From: Lingula anatina
Lineage: Eukaryota; Brachiopoda; Lingulata; Lingulida; Lingulidae
Assembly: GCF_001039355.2 (NCBI RefSeq)
Contig: NW_019776079.1
Location: 986,023-1,050,022, forward strand
DNA length: 64,000 bases
Direction: 5' to 3'
Below the pieces are notes generated by a model. It saw only the letters and a program-made list of their open reading frames with translations, ran no database searches and was not told the DNA's origin. This document shows positions 1-13,585 of the stretch, piece after piece. The position numbers were made by a program, and so were the translations under genes. The stretch's first letter is position 1. Each line of letters opens with the position of its first letter.

Positions 1-153
1 ATTAGGCATCGGAAAATGCATTAAAAGCCAAGTTGAGGAGAGTTAGTAATATGACTTCAAAAGGATGTAAGATGCTTTATTATTTATTATTAAATGCTAA
101 AGATTGAAGAGAATTTATGCATGGTCTCTTCAATATTATTTTCATATTTATAG

Positions 154-1530
154 CTAAAATGTGCTAACTGTGGAGAAGAAGGAAAAGAATACCAATACCT
201 GACTTTGTTGGTGAGTACCAAATATTGTTTTAGCATATAATTTTCTATGTGATGTATGTTGACAGAGGGGCGAAACCTAGATCTAAAAGCCATGTTTTCA
301 TGATATGATTTACATTGCTTTCAAAAAAATGTATTGTTATAGTGAAATGTGTAAGTGCATGACTAGAAAAATTAATTAATTGATTGATATATGAAAAGAT
401 GAACCTAGAGTTATTGTTAATTTTTACAGGAAAATTCTCCTCTGAAAGGTGGAAGGGGTCATGCTAGTCTTGTTGTAAAATGCAAATTGTGTGGAAGGGA
501 GAATTCCATAGGTAATGGCACATTTAAAATGCCTTTTTATTAAGTTCTTAAAAAAAAATTCAAGAATTGGTGTTGATCTGGTGAAGAGCAAAAAAAAAAA
601 AAAACTTTTGCATTAAACACATATTGAAATGAAAACTTTTTACCGTGTTTTTTTACTTGTTATTTTCCATGTTAAATAGTCCACATAAATAATATAAAAA
701 TTTGTTTAATTCTCCAGATATTCTGAAAGATACAATTGTGCCATACACTGCTGAAGACAGTGGCAAGTTTAAAACTATTGTTGTCTTTGACTGCAGGGGA
801 GTAGAACCTACGGATTTCTCACCTAGGGTAAGATTGTTTGAAATAAGAAGGGTGAAAATGGACCAGTTTTACACATAAAAAACAAAATAACAATGTCACA
901 TCCATAGAATAAATTTCATCCTCAATATTCTATTTCAAATATGTATTTTGTATGGTACATTTCTATGATTTATGTATTATGTGTAATGATGTGCCTGTGA
1001 TCAACAAATCTACCTGAGTCATTTTGTAATGAGGTGCTCAGAGATTTAATTTGCTTGAGAAAATGAGCACTTTTCACAATGCAGACACTTTATTCTTACT
1101 TTACCCTTTTAGACTGGATTCACAACTGAAGGGGCAGAGTCCGGAACTAAATTTACAGAAGTGACACTAACAGAAAAGGTAAAGCCTATTAAAATGGATT
1201 TACTGAACATAAAAATGACTGGATGGCACTTATACTTTGAGTCATGATAGTTTTATTCACGAAAAATTAATCTAGAATGGCATCTTAAACATCAAAACAT
1301 TTCTTATTTAACCTGATTAAATTAGTGTCTAAATTGGAACTACATATAATATTAGTTTGCTCTGATATTTTTATAACACCAGTATATATACCTATAACCT
1401 GCAGGCATTGACTTGATATATAATACGACATGTATTGTATTAATTGTAGGAGTGGTGTGATTATGATGAATCAGCTAACACGGAGGTTGGCATATACTCC
1501 TTGGAACATAAATTCATCAAAGTAAAATGA
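154..1530 (+). CDS. CZIB: CZIB (C1orf123 family) zinc-binding protein, 5' partial
   Basis: Five exons, 154-210, 430-511, 718-827, 1113-1178 and 1450-1530, join in frame with AG/GT borders and end in TGA, giving 131 residues. The family is about 160 residues long, so roughly 30 N-terminal residues lie upstream of the window. Seen: the first CxxC as KCANCGEE in exon one, the second as KCKLCGREN in exon two, then a conserved middle with FDCRGVEP and the C-terminal block EWCDYDE...[10 protein letters not shown]. The paired CxxC motifs are the family's zinc site. Family knowledge: CZIB is a small conserved eukaryotic (formerly UPF0587) zinc-binding protein whose role is poorly defined. A candidate poly(A) signal AATAAA lies at 1714-1719. 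Nothing looks broken. I am confident of the family from the ordered match across all five exons. Confidence 0.93.
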
Positions 1531-3395
1531 AAGACTTTAGGGGATTGGGAAGTGTCAATTTTTATTTTATTTTTCCCTCTCTTGATCAGGATGCATACCT
1601 GTACAGAATATAGACATTGATAAAAATATGGCAATGGCAAAGAGAGACAATAAAAGTCATTACAGGTATCATTTACAAAGTAACTGAATTTTAACATTAT
1701 TATAATTATACAAAATAAATGCTGGTACAAGATGTCATTGTATGTGGAATTTGATTTCAAATAGTAAAAAATACTAGTAGTCTTAATAATAAGTAATACA
1801 AATAGAAAAGATCCTAGCTCTGTATACCTATGCCTCCAAGGTAAAGTATATGATATTACTGGATTGTGAAATATCTGTCTGTACAACTCTTCAGCTGTTC
1901 ATGAAGTAAAAATGTATTTGTGAGGAGCATGTCAGTAATTACTGTATGTTTCTTTTTCTTTTTTTTTTTTTTTTTACCAATCAGTTTGTCTTTTGTCCCG
2001 ATTTTATAACTCCCAAGGAATAGAATGGAAAAGAATCCTTCTGTGTGTTATATATATATAAGCATTTGTGGCTTCAGAAGTCAATATAAACTGAACTACA
2101 TCAACTTGTTGTTTTAGTTTTCATTTATATCAGTATACTATTGAATACAAAAAGAGAAACAAAGCTAATTTTGCAAATGGTTATTAACATCAAAAGTAAT
2201 AGTCTCAATGGGTCATTCTACCAAAAAAATCGGACCTTGAGTCATGTTTGTGATGGTCAATCTTGTATAAAAAATTGTATTGTCATTTTGACTGGTCCCA
2301 TTATTTGGACTATTTTATCCTATTGGACTCTCCAATTCGATGAAAAAAAACTAATTAAAAAGCAATATAAAACAGTTAATGCAAATATTACACAACATAG
2401 CACAGGAACAAAACGGCATGCCTTGATATGAGAACAAGGTCACCCAGACAATTTGGCTATGCTATGGCCTGTGATTTGTACAAAATATCAGTTGATTACT
2501 TAATAGCAAGGCAGAAAGTTTTTCTTATAATGTGCTATTATATTTGTTATTATTGAAGTTGTCATTAATAACCAAAAAATATTTTAATTGACCACATGCT
2601 AGGAATTTTATAATAGAATTCCAATTGTTAAGTAGCTACAAATCTTCTCTTGTAGTCGAGTGCTATTGCCTTGCTTTCGATAAATTATAACTGTCGGTCA
2701 AAATGTTTAAGTACAAGTTAAAAATGTTATTTCAGCTCATTTTGCCAAAGCAGAAAGGTTTTCTCACATACATTACCTAAAATTAACCTTCCTATGTTTG
2801 AAAGGCATTTTTAAATATCATTTTCATGACCCCATATGGGGTATTTTTTATCAAGAAAGGGAGGGAGGGAGGAATTCCCTTAGTGCCTCATATAACGCTA
2901 TAAATATCTACAATATAGACAAAATAAACATTTTTAGCAAAATCTGATGGATTAAGCTTTTTATACATACAATCAAAATATTTACAATGCACTGTATCGA
3001 ATGATACCAGAAAGCAAATTAAATTAAGCATGCTGTGTCAATTTTGCCATTTTGTTTAGTTCAAAAAGCATGCTTTTCGCACATGTACAGAAATTTGACA
3101 TCTGTGCTGCACAAGGTGTATATCACTGACATGGTGCAGTTTCATTCAAAACCGTATGTGTCCTTTCATAAGTAATTTTTAATATATTTTTTATCGAGAG
3201 TACGCCTTATATGTAACCTATAGGCTTTGCCAAATTATAAAGATAATTTGATTTTTTCCATCACCAACAGTGTTCTCAAGGAGTGTTTCAATTGTTTCAC
3301 TAGTGTAGCATTATGAACCACCTAGAAAAGAACCCTCGTTACGTATTGTAGTTTTATGATGTTATGTCAAACCAAATATGGATACTTAAGATTTC

Positions 3396-3420
3396 AATAA
3401 TAATAATAATAATAATAATA

Positions 3421-3470
<50 letters not shown>
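3396..3470. repeat. (AAT)n/(ATT)n palindromic microsatellite
   Basis: About eight AAT units switch directly into about sixteen ATT units, so the tract is self-complementary and could form a hairpin. Confidence 0.95.
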
Positions 3471-3472
<2 letters not shown>

Positions 3473-3731
3473 TTTTTTAGTATTAAGACAAAGCATTTTC
3501 GAAGGGTGTAAGTATTACTGATATCCAGTGTCCTTGTGACAGTGGTATCTCATCAAACACATTTGACTGCAGAATTAAGTGTTGCTGTAATCTTCTGGAA
3601 ATCAGCATTGAAAAGAAGAACTGAAGCTGGAACCATGAACACTTCTTTTTACTTCGATAATTTCAGACCAAAGTTGCAGATTTGCTTTGAACATTCTGGC
3701 AGGGCAAAAATGCAGGACAGCCTTCGTTTGA

Positions 3732-3744
3732 TATAAAAAAAAAA

Positions 3745-3795
<51 letters not shown>

Positions 3796-3799
3796 TTTT
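3732..3799. repeat. A-run, (AT)n, T-run microsatellite
   Basis: A poly-A stretch, about fifteen TA units and a poly-T stretch follow one another, again forming a near-palindromic low-complexity tract. Confidence 0.95.
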
Positions 3800-5035
3800 C
3801 AAAAATATCTAGCCAAGGAATCTTGGTCAATACAAAAGAGGTCTTTTTTTTTTTTTTCAAAAGTAATCGTGATTGTGTGTGGCATGTATTTACCTTACTT
3901 ATGATATTGCTACATTGGTTTCTGAAAAAAAAAGATTTTGTTTTCCTTCCAACTTGCTGGCATCACCTATAAGATGAAAAAACTGAGTCAAGTTTGAAAA
4001 TGAGTCTGACTGAATTACTATGGTATTATGCCCGATCATTTGTCACTTAAATGGTATTTATTTGTATTCTAGCTTTGTTCTGGCAGCAATTTTTTGGCTA
4101 TTTTACAGGATAATTTTGCTTTTTGGTTGAAGCATGTAGTTACATATTCAGTCTTGATACAAGCAATAAGCTTTGCATTTGTCATCTTCAGCTGGATTGT
4201 TCTTTTCATTCAGCAGTACAAAAAATGAAGTTTTATGGATGGAAAAGATGTTAAACAGAGGGAAATGCTGTAGTTTCTGAGCAAGTCTCCGTTACAGATT
4301 TGATTTCAGTTTTGAGCAATTCTTTTTGACAACAAAATTTGCATGTATAGTATAACAAATGGGTGACAAATTTAGTTTTGAAGTTTCTGTAAAAAGCTAC
4401 CAAGTGCAGAATGAAAGATCAAAACATGTTCAAACATCTAGTTATTTGTTTTTCACCTTCAAGAAAAGATGTTTCAAGACTATTTGAATGTTTGTCTGGC
4501 ACAAAAATGCCAACTGCTCTATGAGTCTCTATGGTTATGACCTTTGATTATTTATTGCTATTTTGAATGTTTCACTTAGTGAATATGATAGTTTTTATAG
4601 GCTCACAGGGAGATATGTATGTCCATGGAAGAGATTTAATGGTTCCATTTAGGCTTGGATTTTTTATAGGCTTCTAGATTGGGATATTTTACTGTACAGA
4701 GTGGTGATCCTTTTGTCTTATGGGGTTTGTTAGATTCTGTACTCTCAGCAGCACTGGGCATTAATGGAAACAATGGTAACAAAATTTTAACTTGAAATCA
4801 TATGTAAACAGAAACTCTTTCATAATAGAAGACTTCAACAAAAAAAAAGAATGATAAAGAAAGTGATGATTGTTTGTTTTAATGTTAGCTCTGTTTCTGT
4901 TGAAACCTGGTAAAGACACATTACCATATGTGCTGATAATGACTTGGAATTAATGAATATATGGTAGCCAACTTGCTATTAATGATTGGGGGCCTCAACA
5001 TGATATCCTGATTATCTTCAGACTCCAAGCATGGC

Positions 5036-5330
5036 ATTGGGACCATTCAGAGTGCTAGCTAGGCCACAACCTAAATATGGCAGACCTACATGAAAGGAAG
5101 ACCACTTAATCATGTAATGGTCTCTCCGCCTCTCACACGCCTCCCCGCACATTGTTCCTGCAGGGGCACAGTAATTAAATCTTGGCTAAATTCAACCGGT
5201 TGAGGGGTGATGCGTGTTGAGAGGCCGAGAGACCATTACAGGATTAAGCAGTCTTCCTTTCATATAGGTCTGCCATATTTAGGTGGTGGCCTAGCTAGCA
5301 CTCTGCTCTTCTCATTCTGAACGGGGCAAT
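5036..5330. mobile_element. Foldback MITE, family A, copy 1
   Basis: Two arms of roughly 100 bases (about 5041-5140 and 5210-5310) are near-perfect reverse complements around a ~70-base loop. Matching blocks include AGAGTGCTAGCTAGGCCAC, AATATGGCAGACCTA and TAATGGTCTCTC. The right end reads CATTCTGAACGGGGC, similar to the terminal GGCCCCATTCAGAATG of the copy at 13270-13558. The left terminus appears to have lost about a dozen bases. No ORF is present, so it would be nonautonomous. Confidence 0.85.
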
Positions 5331-7441
5331 TGACTTTGAACATATTCTGAGGTGTTGAACAGCTTTCATCCCAGATCAAGCCATTTACATATGGTGCCAT
5401 CAGTTTAATTGAGTGACCCCCCTCCTCTTATTTTCAACATACTAATTTAATCACCAGCTTTTCATGTACCGATTTGTCTGTTGTGTGACATCTGTCTCAA
5501 TTCTCACAGATTTGAGTTACATGATCTAATTAATGATTAATCAGATTGACATGTTTTATGATACCCTTGTGATATTTTTTATTGTTTTAACCTCATTTGA
5601 GTGGTTTATATGGTCTTGAGCGAAAAAATGGTGAAGTTTCTTGAATTGATTTATGTGCAGTGAAGACTGACTTTTTGTATTATTTGGTGGTTTCTTCCAA
5701 AGCCATTTCCGGAATGATTGGGCATTTGATGCAGTGGATATGGTCACATCTTTAATAATCATTTTAAATGCTTTTGTAGGCAGGGAAAGAGAAAGACAAT
5801 ACTAGGTAGACCAAAGGATAAAAACAATGGGAAGATTTGTAACTTTGTTATAATTTTTATGTAGAAATATTCTATTGAAAAATAAAACTGGTTTAAAGTT
5901 TCATTTAAAGATACAAGTAAAGAAATGCTCTTTTTAGTTTCAGCTACCTACATCATCAAAAATAATGTTAAAATAAATATTGCGAGTTCAATTTTTATAA
6001 ATGAAAAAAATTCGCTTTGTTCTTAAGAACCCATAAACCAGGTTTAAAAATTGCTGCCTTAGTAATTTATATATACTTTTGCTCATTTATAATGGGATTA
6101 CTTATGTGGTATTGTGGTGGAAAAAAGTACAAAAAAAGAGGACCATTACCCACCTTCCGGTCCAGACCACATTACCACATAGCTCTGTGTTTAGCCTGTT
6201 TTGCACTCGGTGACAAGAGATTCATTCCTTGGACATGATGGCACTACTGGGATAGTGCAATCTTTCAATATAGTACAAATCAAAACTTCCTAGACTGGTT
6301 CAAGGAAATAATTCAAGAGAATCTTTTTTACAACATGACAACTTTGAAGAGTGGCTACATAGAGCAAAGATGTATCTTGGGCAATTAAGAAGTTCTATTC
6401 GCAAGTTATAATGAGCTTTCTTTGCTAAAATATATCTTTATTTCGAATAGAAATTTGCTTACTTGGCCCAGATGTACTTGAAAAATCCAAGAAAACTCTT
6501 TGCTAACAATCTAATTAAAATAGGTGAATTCACATCTTGTACCTGACAAAACGTAAAATATGAAGTACTTTTGAACTTTATTATTAGCTCCAAGTAATCA
6601 TGTATGTATGATGTATTATTTGGTGAAGGCTAATGAGGACCTACTCAGTCAGGTGTTGGCCTTAAAGAACTCTGATAAAATACGGTTTTACCTCAAGCTA
6701 TTTGTTTAATGGTATAAAGTCTTAATTGACTTGTTTTTGCCTTGCTTCCTGTTAATAATCATTTTTTAAGCATTCACTTTGATGTTTCAGTATCAGAACA
6801 TATATGAGATCTGAAGTGACTTGCATTTTGGAAGCTTTTTACTGGTAACATTCCTATATGTCAATGATAAACACATTAAGACATTTACGATGTACAGTAC
6901 AGCTTTTTTTTATTGTGTAATTTGTCCTATTTCTTCAACAAAATATTTATAAATGTAATATAGGGGTATTTGTCTACCCATAAGAGAATGAATTTTGTGT
7001 TTGCATGATTCGCTTTTGTTTTTTGTCATTGTGACTGAAAAAAACAATCCTTTTCCTGCGTTTGCTCTAAAATAATTAGTTTTGTTGCCTCATAAATTTA
7101 TCCCCAAAACCTAAATTCATTGTATGGCACTGAAGTTACACTTTCAAATGTAGCTATCTTCAAGACCCCCCAACCTGACACACATGCAAGTAGCACATTT
7201 ATTTGCATTATACATGCACCTTTGTGTGCCTTCATCTATGCCTATAAGGACAGTATACGGAGTATATGTCGTTTTGACTGAAAAAATACAATTGTCTAAT
7301 ATTCCTGAGGTCTTTTACAGTTTTAACTCTTATTGACTGTCTCTCTAATGAGTTCCAAACACAAAATAGATATAGATTTTTAAGCCCATTTTTTTCACTT
7401 GGTGTAAGTAAAAAAAAGGGCTTACCTCACACTTTCACGCC
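5331..7441. other. Intergenic DNA without recognised genes
   Basis: AT-rich. An open frame at 6017-6238 has a hydrophobic stretch but no recognisable domain or splice context, and I do not call it. Confidence 0.5.
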
Positions 7442-7625
7442 ATTACCTCCAACAAGGAGGTTATGTTTTTGTTACCATTGGATTGTGGGTTTGTTTATTT
7501 GTTTGTCTGTGGACAGCACCTACACAAAAGTCAAGGGCACATTTTGATGAAATTTTCAGGATAGGTAACAAATGTGTCAAGGAAGAAATGATTCGATTTT
7601 GGTGATAATCCATTAATTTCTTACT
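7442..7625 (-). repeat. Dispersed repeat D (CTCCGCC-type), reverse copy, decayed
   Basis: Begins ATTACCTCCAACAAGGAGGTTATG and continues through GTTTGTCTGT, AATTTTCAGGATAGG and a TGGTGATAATCCATTAAT segment. These are the reverse complement of the 3' and middle parts of the better copy at 21795-22084. Confidence 0.7.
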
Positions 7626-7657
7626 TACTTTATATATTAATTGATTGATAAAGTTAA

Positions 7658-7785
7658 TTAACCCTTAGCTGATTTGGTAGGAGTGATTGATATTTAAGCC
7701 GTTTAAGTTGATAGCAATTTAGTGTGAATCCACATGGAGTTATCCCGATCCTGTTGGATCGACCTAGGCATGGGAACCCAGTCTA
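7658..7785. mobile_element. Foldback element family B, partial copy
   Basis: Matches one arm of family B: AGCTGATT...TAGG, a TTTAAGC block, GATAGCAATTTAGTG, then TGTTGGATCGACCTAGGCATGGGAACCCAGTCT at the terminus. The same terminus closes the copy at 31255-31521. The other arm is missing. Confidence 0.7.
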
Positions 7786-10700
7786 AGAGGAAGGGAAATT
7801 AGAGGAGATCTGATCTGTGCAGTTTTTCACATTGCCCTTTTTAGAATAAAAACCTGTTTTAGTAAGGAAAACATGTTTAGATACTTGTACCACTAGAACT
7901 TGCCTTATGACAATTCTGAAGAGAGAGTTGTATTGTATGGGGGAAGAGAGAAACCTACAACATGCAGCCTTAACACTTAAACCACTATGAACACATGAGA
8001 CAAAGAAAAGTACTGGTTGGAAAAAAGATTGTCTGAGACAGACATATTACATTGGGTGTGGTGCAGTGCAAGAAAGATTTCCTTTTATCCATAGAGGAAT
8101 AAAGTTGTATGTGATAAATGACTTAACTAAATTGTGCATCTCAGTTTCCATAAAACACTCCATCACATCACAAACTGGTGTTTTCTTTTCATTAACTTTG
8201 ATCTGTATTCCCAGGGAGAGGTTATTAATTGTGTTTGTACAAAAATAAATTTTATCTTTAGTGAACAGATTCACAGTAATTGCTCTTTGATATAATAGTT
8301 AGGCAAATGTCATTTTAAGTGTGTCACACAACATTACCCATGACATTCACTGTATCTACTACTTTCATAAAAAAAAGTATTGAGTCGCAGAAAGGTCAGG
8401 AATCCAGACCTTTTTTACTTGCTCCTTCAAAAGTTTTTGGTTGGCATGCTACCTTTATTGTTTTTATATTTCAATATTCCATCACACCACTTAGCGTTTA
8501 GATTAATACCTTACTGGATAGTTAATTATTACCATCAACATAACCGTGAATGAAAAATTAGAATTTGACCAATATTGGTAACAGCCTCTCAAGAGAAGAC
8601 ACTTGAAAAATGGAGATTTTGTACATATCTGCCATAATTGGATGACTGCTATAGGCCTAGTCTAGACTTGTTACTTGTTCTGCAAAAAACAATGGATTTT
8701 CTTGCTCACAGTTATAATATGTTATGAAACAGACTCCAAGGAATACTTTGTGACGCACTTTAATGGAGAAAAAAGCAGTGCTTGATAAAATCCCAGTAGT
8801 AGATATGACCTTTGACTTAGGGCACTGTGAACGTGGTAACTTTCATCAGCTAACTGGGTTTAATAACAACCAAGTCAATAAAAAGATAAAGGGAGTGTTT
8901 TGTTTAACTAAAACATAAGACAGCATAGCTCTGACTACAAGGAGTTATTCATCAGTTGATTGACATGCTGCAGGTCAACATAGAGGTCAAGTCTGTGACA
9001 AGTCAAACTTGGGGGAGAAACTATACAGTGGTTTAGTATTATTTTCAGAGGAAACCTGGTCCTAACACAGAGAGTGTTGGAATGAGTCATTCAAAAATTC
9101 TTCAAGCACAGACTCAAGGCAGTGAAGCAAACATTTTATAGTGGAGTCAAGTTTTTCAAGCTGAAGAGACTGTCCAATGAGAGCAGAATGGAAGACATAA
9201 TTGCAATGCATTATTGATGAGGTAAAGATTCAAGGAGAGGACTTGTTGCCTGGTTAGTCCCATAGTACATGTAGATGAATACAGACATAAAATGTAAAGA
9301 ATCAGTTTACTAACTGTCAAAACAAGAACCTAACACGAGGCACAACTACTGAGAGACCACATTTAAGGTGAGCATTAAAATTATTTTATTGTTTCAAAAG
9401 TAGAATTATTTGCTAATTGTATTCATTATTGGTTTCTCAGAAATAGAATTTAACTTCATGCCATACAAACGATTTCAATTTTTGAAATCTGTAAGCTACA
9501 CATGTGAAACAGTCGTGTGTTACTGCTTTATTGCATGATTACTTAAGCAGCTTCTGTTTTCAAGTTTTAAAAGAGAAAAGTATGCAACAATTTTCTGCAT
9601 CATGCATTAAGTTACTGTGGGCTCTGAGGAAAGAAGTAACACTGCTTGGCAAAGCACCAGTAGTGAATGTGCCACATTTTTTAACATCTTTTCTTCCAAG
9701 CTCCTTTCGAATTATGTCTGTTTGAACTAGCAGTTAAAATTTTCTCCTTTTGTGCATGGATTTTTAAAACCTTTGTGTAGAGGCAGCTTTTTTCTTCATG
9801 TTTTAGTAATGAAAACGTTCATCTACTCCATTCTTGAGCTTAACCTACTTCTTTCCGATTGGTTTTGTGGCTTTACCAGAAATATGAATTTTTTCACACT
9901 GGCTTGGGAGAAAAAATGTCCATGCACAAGTAACCAATGCATTTTTCATCAGCTAAAACAGCTGAATTTGACTTGACAAATTTTGGGAGGATATTATGCC
10001 CTGGAAGAAATGGCTCATAAATATCTAAATGAATTACACATGGAACCACTTGTGCTTTATTGTCAGTATAATTCTTTCATCTTGAAAAAAAAGTTGGTGG
10101 CGACTGTCTGCTTGTTACTAGGCTGGGTTTGGGACATGGTCTCCACAGGAGAGGGGGTAGAGTTTTGCATGAGGGCGACAAAAGTGTTGTCTGTCAAAGT
10201 AAGGATAGAGTCTGCTTTCTTAAGAGCACTACAACTACATGAGGTTTGTTTTGATACAAACACAAATAATTGATGTACCTGTTTCAGGACTCCCTAACTA
10301 CTATACACAATTATGAACATTATGATAACTGCTGTTTCAACATGTTTTTTATATATTTACCACTGCCCCCCCCCCCCCTTTCAGTTTTTCCCACTTCACT
10401 ATCTATGAATTGACACCATGGCTCATAGAGAAGTGGGGAAACACAAAATATATCAGTAGTGCTGTTGGATTTATGCTGAAAAGTGTAAAGAAGGGGTAAG
10501 TCTGTAAAAAATAGTATGGCAACAGCAATAATGCTCATGGTTGTGTGTGGTAGTCAAGGGAGCTGTGTTTAGGTCTTACATTATCCACCAGTCAAAAAGA
10601 TTAATATATAGTGTTTTTAATTCCAATAGGATGCCCTTCTGGACAAAGACTTTTCTCAACTTATTCATTCTCAGAATGTTATGTGCAAAAAATGTTTTAT

Positions 10701-12769
10701 ACAATCTAATTAATAGAAAATTTGGTGATGTGTTTGGGCCTTACTTGCTTATACCATACTGAATAGAGATACCAGTTCACAGGGAAGGTGTTTTATGTAA
10801 TCTATGCACCTTTTTTAACATTAAAGTGAATACCGTTTCCAGTAAATATTAAAGGATAGCTAATTAAGTGTGATATACTGATGAACTTTTGCTTTTTACT
10901 TTATGTTTAATACAGGTTTTATGTATAATACAGGTGTTAGACTACTTGAGCACGTGAGTTTGAGCAGCATCTGAGAGGGAAGCTTACGTACAGCACACAT
11001 AAAGATGCTGGATGCTGTACTGAAAATATGTCTCGTTCAAGGTTAGTAGTGCTTTTTTTTCACATTACTGGATATAGCTGCAACTTGGGCATTCAGAAGG
11101 CTATAACTAAACCATTGCTTCAGATTATACTAGTGTGTCAAATTCCCAGTAAAATTGCCCCACAATGTATTTGTGGACCATTTATATTCTCATGGCTCTG
11201 TTGCTTTTTGTGAGAGCTTTTTCAACAGGTTTCCCTTGCCTTGAGATAAGCTATCAGTTGTAATGACTTGGTTTTGTTCTTAAGTGGGCATTTGATTTTT
11301 AAAAACAGCTTTTATGTTTTTAAAGCTCAAGAATGTTTTAGAAGGCAAGGCAAATATTAGCATTGAAATTAGGTACTTAACAGTAAAGAGGATCTTTAAG
11401 CAAAAAGTCAAAGGATGGGCAAATAATGTAAATATTGGTTTAGCTATGCTCCTTCACCCAATTTTATTTGATCAACAGCCACATCTGAATGTTAACTGTA
11501 TACACAACTATTTTGAATACTTTTATTAAGTATAAGATAAAATTCATAATAGTGTACAAAGGTATTGTACTGAATTTATTTGGATGGTTTCATCTATACA
11601 AGTGGTCATAAATGCTGGTCAGGTTTAACCCAGCTCAAGTGACCTAAGTTGTTAGGACATAAAGACCTTGAATGATGAGTTCCAGAGACAACATATCATT
11701 CTATCTTGACCCTTTTACCTATCTGTCTTAAGTCACCAGTGTTATGTTAATTCGAAAGTCTCGGGACCCATACAGTAATTACTCGATCTTTTCAATAGGG
11801 GAAAAACCCACAATGAAGTATGACTGGAGTTGATAATTTAGTAACTGTTGTCTTAAGTGTGCAGTCTATGCATGGTTGAACTAGGGTTCCACTTGTAACA
11901 TTCATGAAGACAGAGCTGGAAAAACAGTTTAGGTCTTTATTAGTTATACCTCATCAGCTGGTGAGGATTTACATGTTCAAATTGAATCACTTTACCAACC
12001 TGTTCTTGGAAATCGATTATATTTTTGATGTGCAGCAATTGTATTGTTGTTGTGGAACTCAATTGCCAAGTCAAAATATAAGATTTGCTATTTTAGCAAA
12101 AGTGACTTGCTAACATTAAAAAACATTTTTCAACTAAACTAAATACTGTTACTACAGTATCTTAAAAAGAAAGTTGAATTGAGATTAATAAAAAAAGTAT
12201 ATCTTCTTTTTATGTACAAAGAGCGTGCCCTTTAACAGTTTCCATTAATGTTAAAACTACATATGGAAATATTATTGTTAAAATGTTGTTTTGTGTAATG
12301 AATGAAACTTGTGCTTGTTCCCTGCAAGGTGTGTGTCACTCCCTCATTGTACAACATGTATACTGCAGCATATATCCATCTTAGGTGTCTGAGGTACATA
12401 CATGTAGCTGCTTTTGCCAGTAGTCTCTGGTAAATGATGATAACAAGGACACATTAATTGATGGTTGCGGACATGCCTCACCCTTGTTTTTATACCTTTC
12501 TGTTGGCACCAAGATTTTTTCTGAGCCACAAATAGAAACTTTATGTCAATGGTCCAGTCTTGTTGCAGAAGGATACAGCAACTGCAGAGATCAGAAATAG
12601 TAATATGGAATTTATGCCAAGTATCCATGATTCAAGAGATAACTCAACTTTTGAATTGGGACAATTGGTTACAGGTACAGTATTTTGATATCAAATTATG
12701 AAAAAGAATGAGTTGGACTATATGAACAGGGCTGTCAGAAGATCTAAAGGAAACATAAAAGGTGAATAT
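7786..12769. other. Intergenic DNA without recognised genes
   Basis: No exon with both splice signals and a recognisable peptide was found. ORFs up to 96 codons (for example near 9983-10273) overlap on both strands and look random. A C-run occurs at about 10371-10378. Confidence 0.5.
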
Positions 12770-12926
12770 TAGACTGTCATGCCTACCAAATCAGCTAGGC
12801 TAAAGATAATTACCCTCTAACAGCTTTACTAGGCGTGACAAACATTTAAGCCGGCCAAGTTGACAGCAATTCAGTGAGACTCTCCTGGGGGATAAATTGA
12901 TCTAAATATCTGTGGGAATGGTCTCT
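12770..12926. mobile_element. Foldback element family B, partial copy
   Basis: Shares long blocks with the copy at 43935-44185: CATGCCTACCAAATCAGCTA, AAAGATAATTACCC, TAACAGCTT, TAGGCGTGACA, AAGTTGACAGCAATT and the terminal ATCTGTGGGAATGGTCTCT. The left arm is truncated. Confidence 0.85.
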
Positions 12927-13269
12927 TATTTAATAACAAGCCACAACGAAAGACAGGAACTTCATGTTGCATGACATTCAACAATAACAAGGTTATTAAT
13001 TGTTTGAAAATGGCAGTTGCTTTTGCTTTATACTTCAAAATTTCTTTCAGTGGCTTGGCAATGTTTCCATTGCACCTGACAGATACATACTGCCACATGT
13101 AATAACTTCAATTTATATGTCCATAGTGATGGTGTTATAACCCACCTTGAGAGTTTTTTTCTGATGTATACAAAAAATAAAAATGAAAAGTTGTGGTTTG
13201 TGGATATTCAATTAGCATTGAAATGAAAAAGAACCAATATTACAGATGGAAGTACTCTCCTTTCATGTA

Positions 13270-13558
13270 GGCCCCATTCTGAATAGATGATCCAAGTACT
13301 TCCTGATCTGCTGACTAAATATGGCTGACCACACTTCAGAAGCAATGCCGTTGATTCCTGATGGTCTCCTTGCCTCCACACGTGCCATTAAATGGATTAA
13401 ATCTCGGCTCTGAGGTTTAAGTGCTAAGCCCCTGCAGCGACAGCGTGTGTGGAGGTGCAGAGACCATCGAGAATCAGCGGTATCTCTTTTGAAGTGTGGT
13501 CGGCCATATTTAGTCGGTGGATTAGTTAGCACTTGGATCATCCATTCTGAATGGGGCC
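13270..13558. mobile_element. Foldback MITE, family A, copy 2
   Basis: Full-length copy bounded by GGCCCCATTCTGAAT on the left and ATTCTGAATGGGGCC on the right. Arms of ~115 bases pair around a short loop, and the arms share AAATATGGC...GACC and GATGGTCTC with copy 1. No coding capacity is visible; the ORF on the minus strand simply reads through the stem. Confidence 0.88.
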
Positions 13559-13561
13559 ATA

Positions 13562-13585
13562 GACTTTCTCTCTCTCTCTCTCTCA
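13562..13585. repeat. (TC)n microsatellite
   Basis: Uninterrupted TC units directly next to the right end of the foldback element. Confidence 0.9.

Larger units (their letters stand above)
1531..5035. other. CZIB 3' UTR and intergenic DNA
   Basis: AT-rich sequence without a convincing coding exon. The first ~190 bases are the probable CZIB 3' UTR. The rest holds homopolymer runs and two microsatellites, listed separately. ORFs of 60-140 codons here lack splice context and recognisable protein sequence. Confidence 0.6.

Noticed and set aside
1461-1886. 141-codon minus-strand ORF
   Set aside because: It overlaps the last CZIB exon and 3' UTR and has no recognisable domain.
6017-6238. 73-codon ORF with a membrane-like stretch
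   Set aside because: AT-rich region, no homology recognised and no exon structure.
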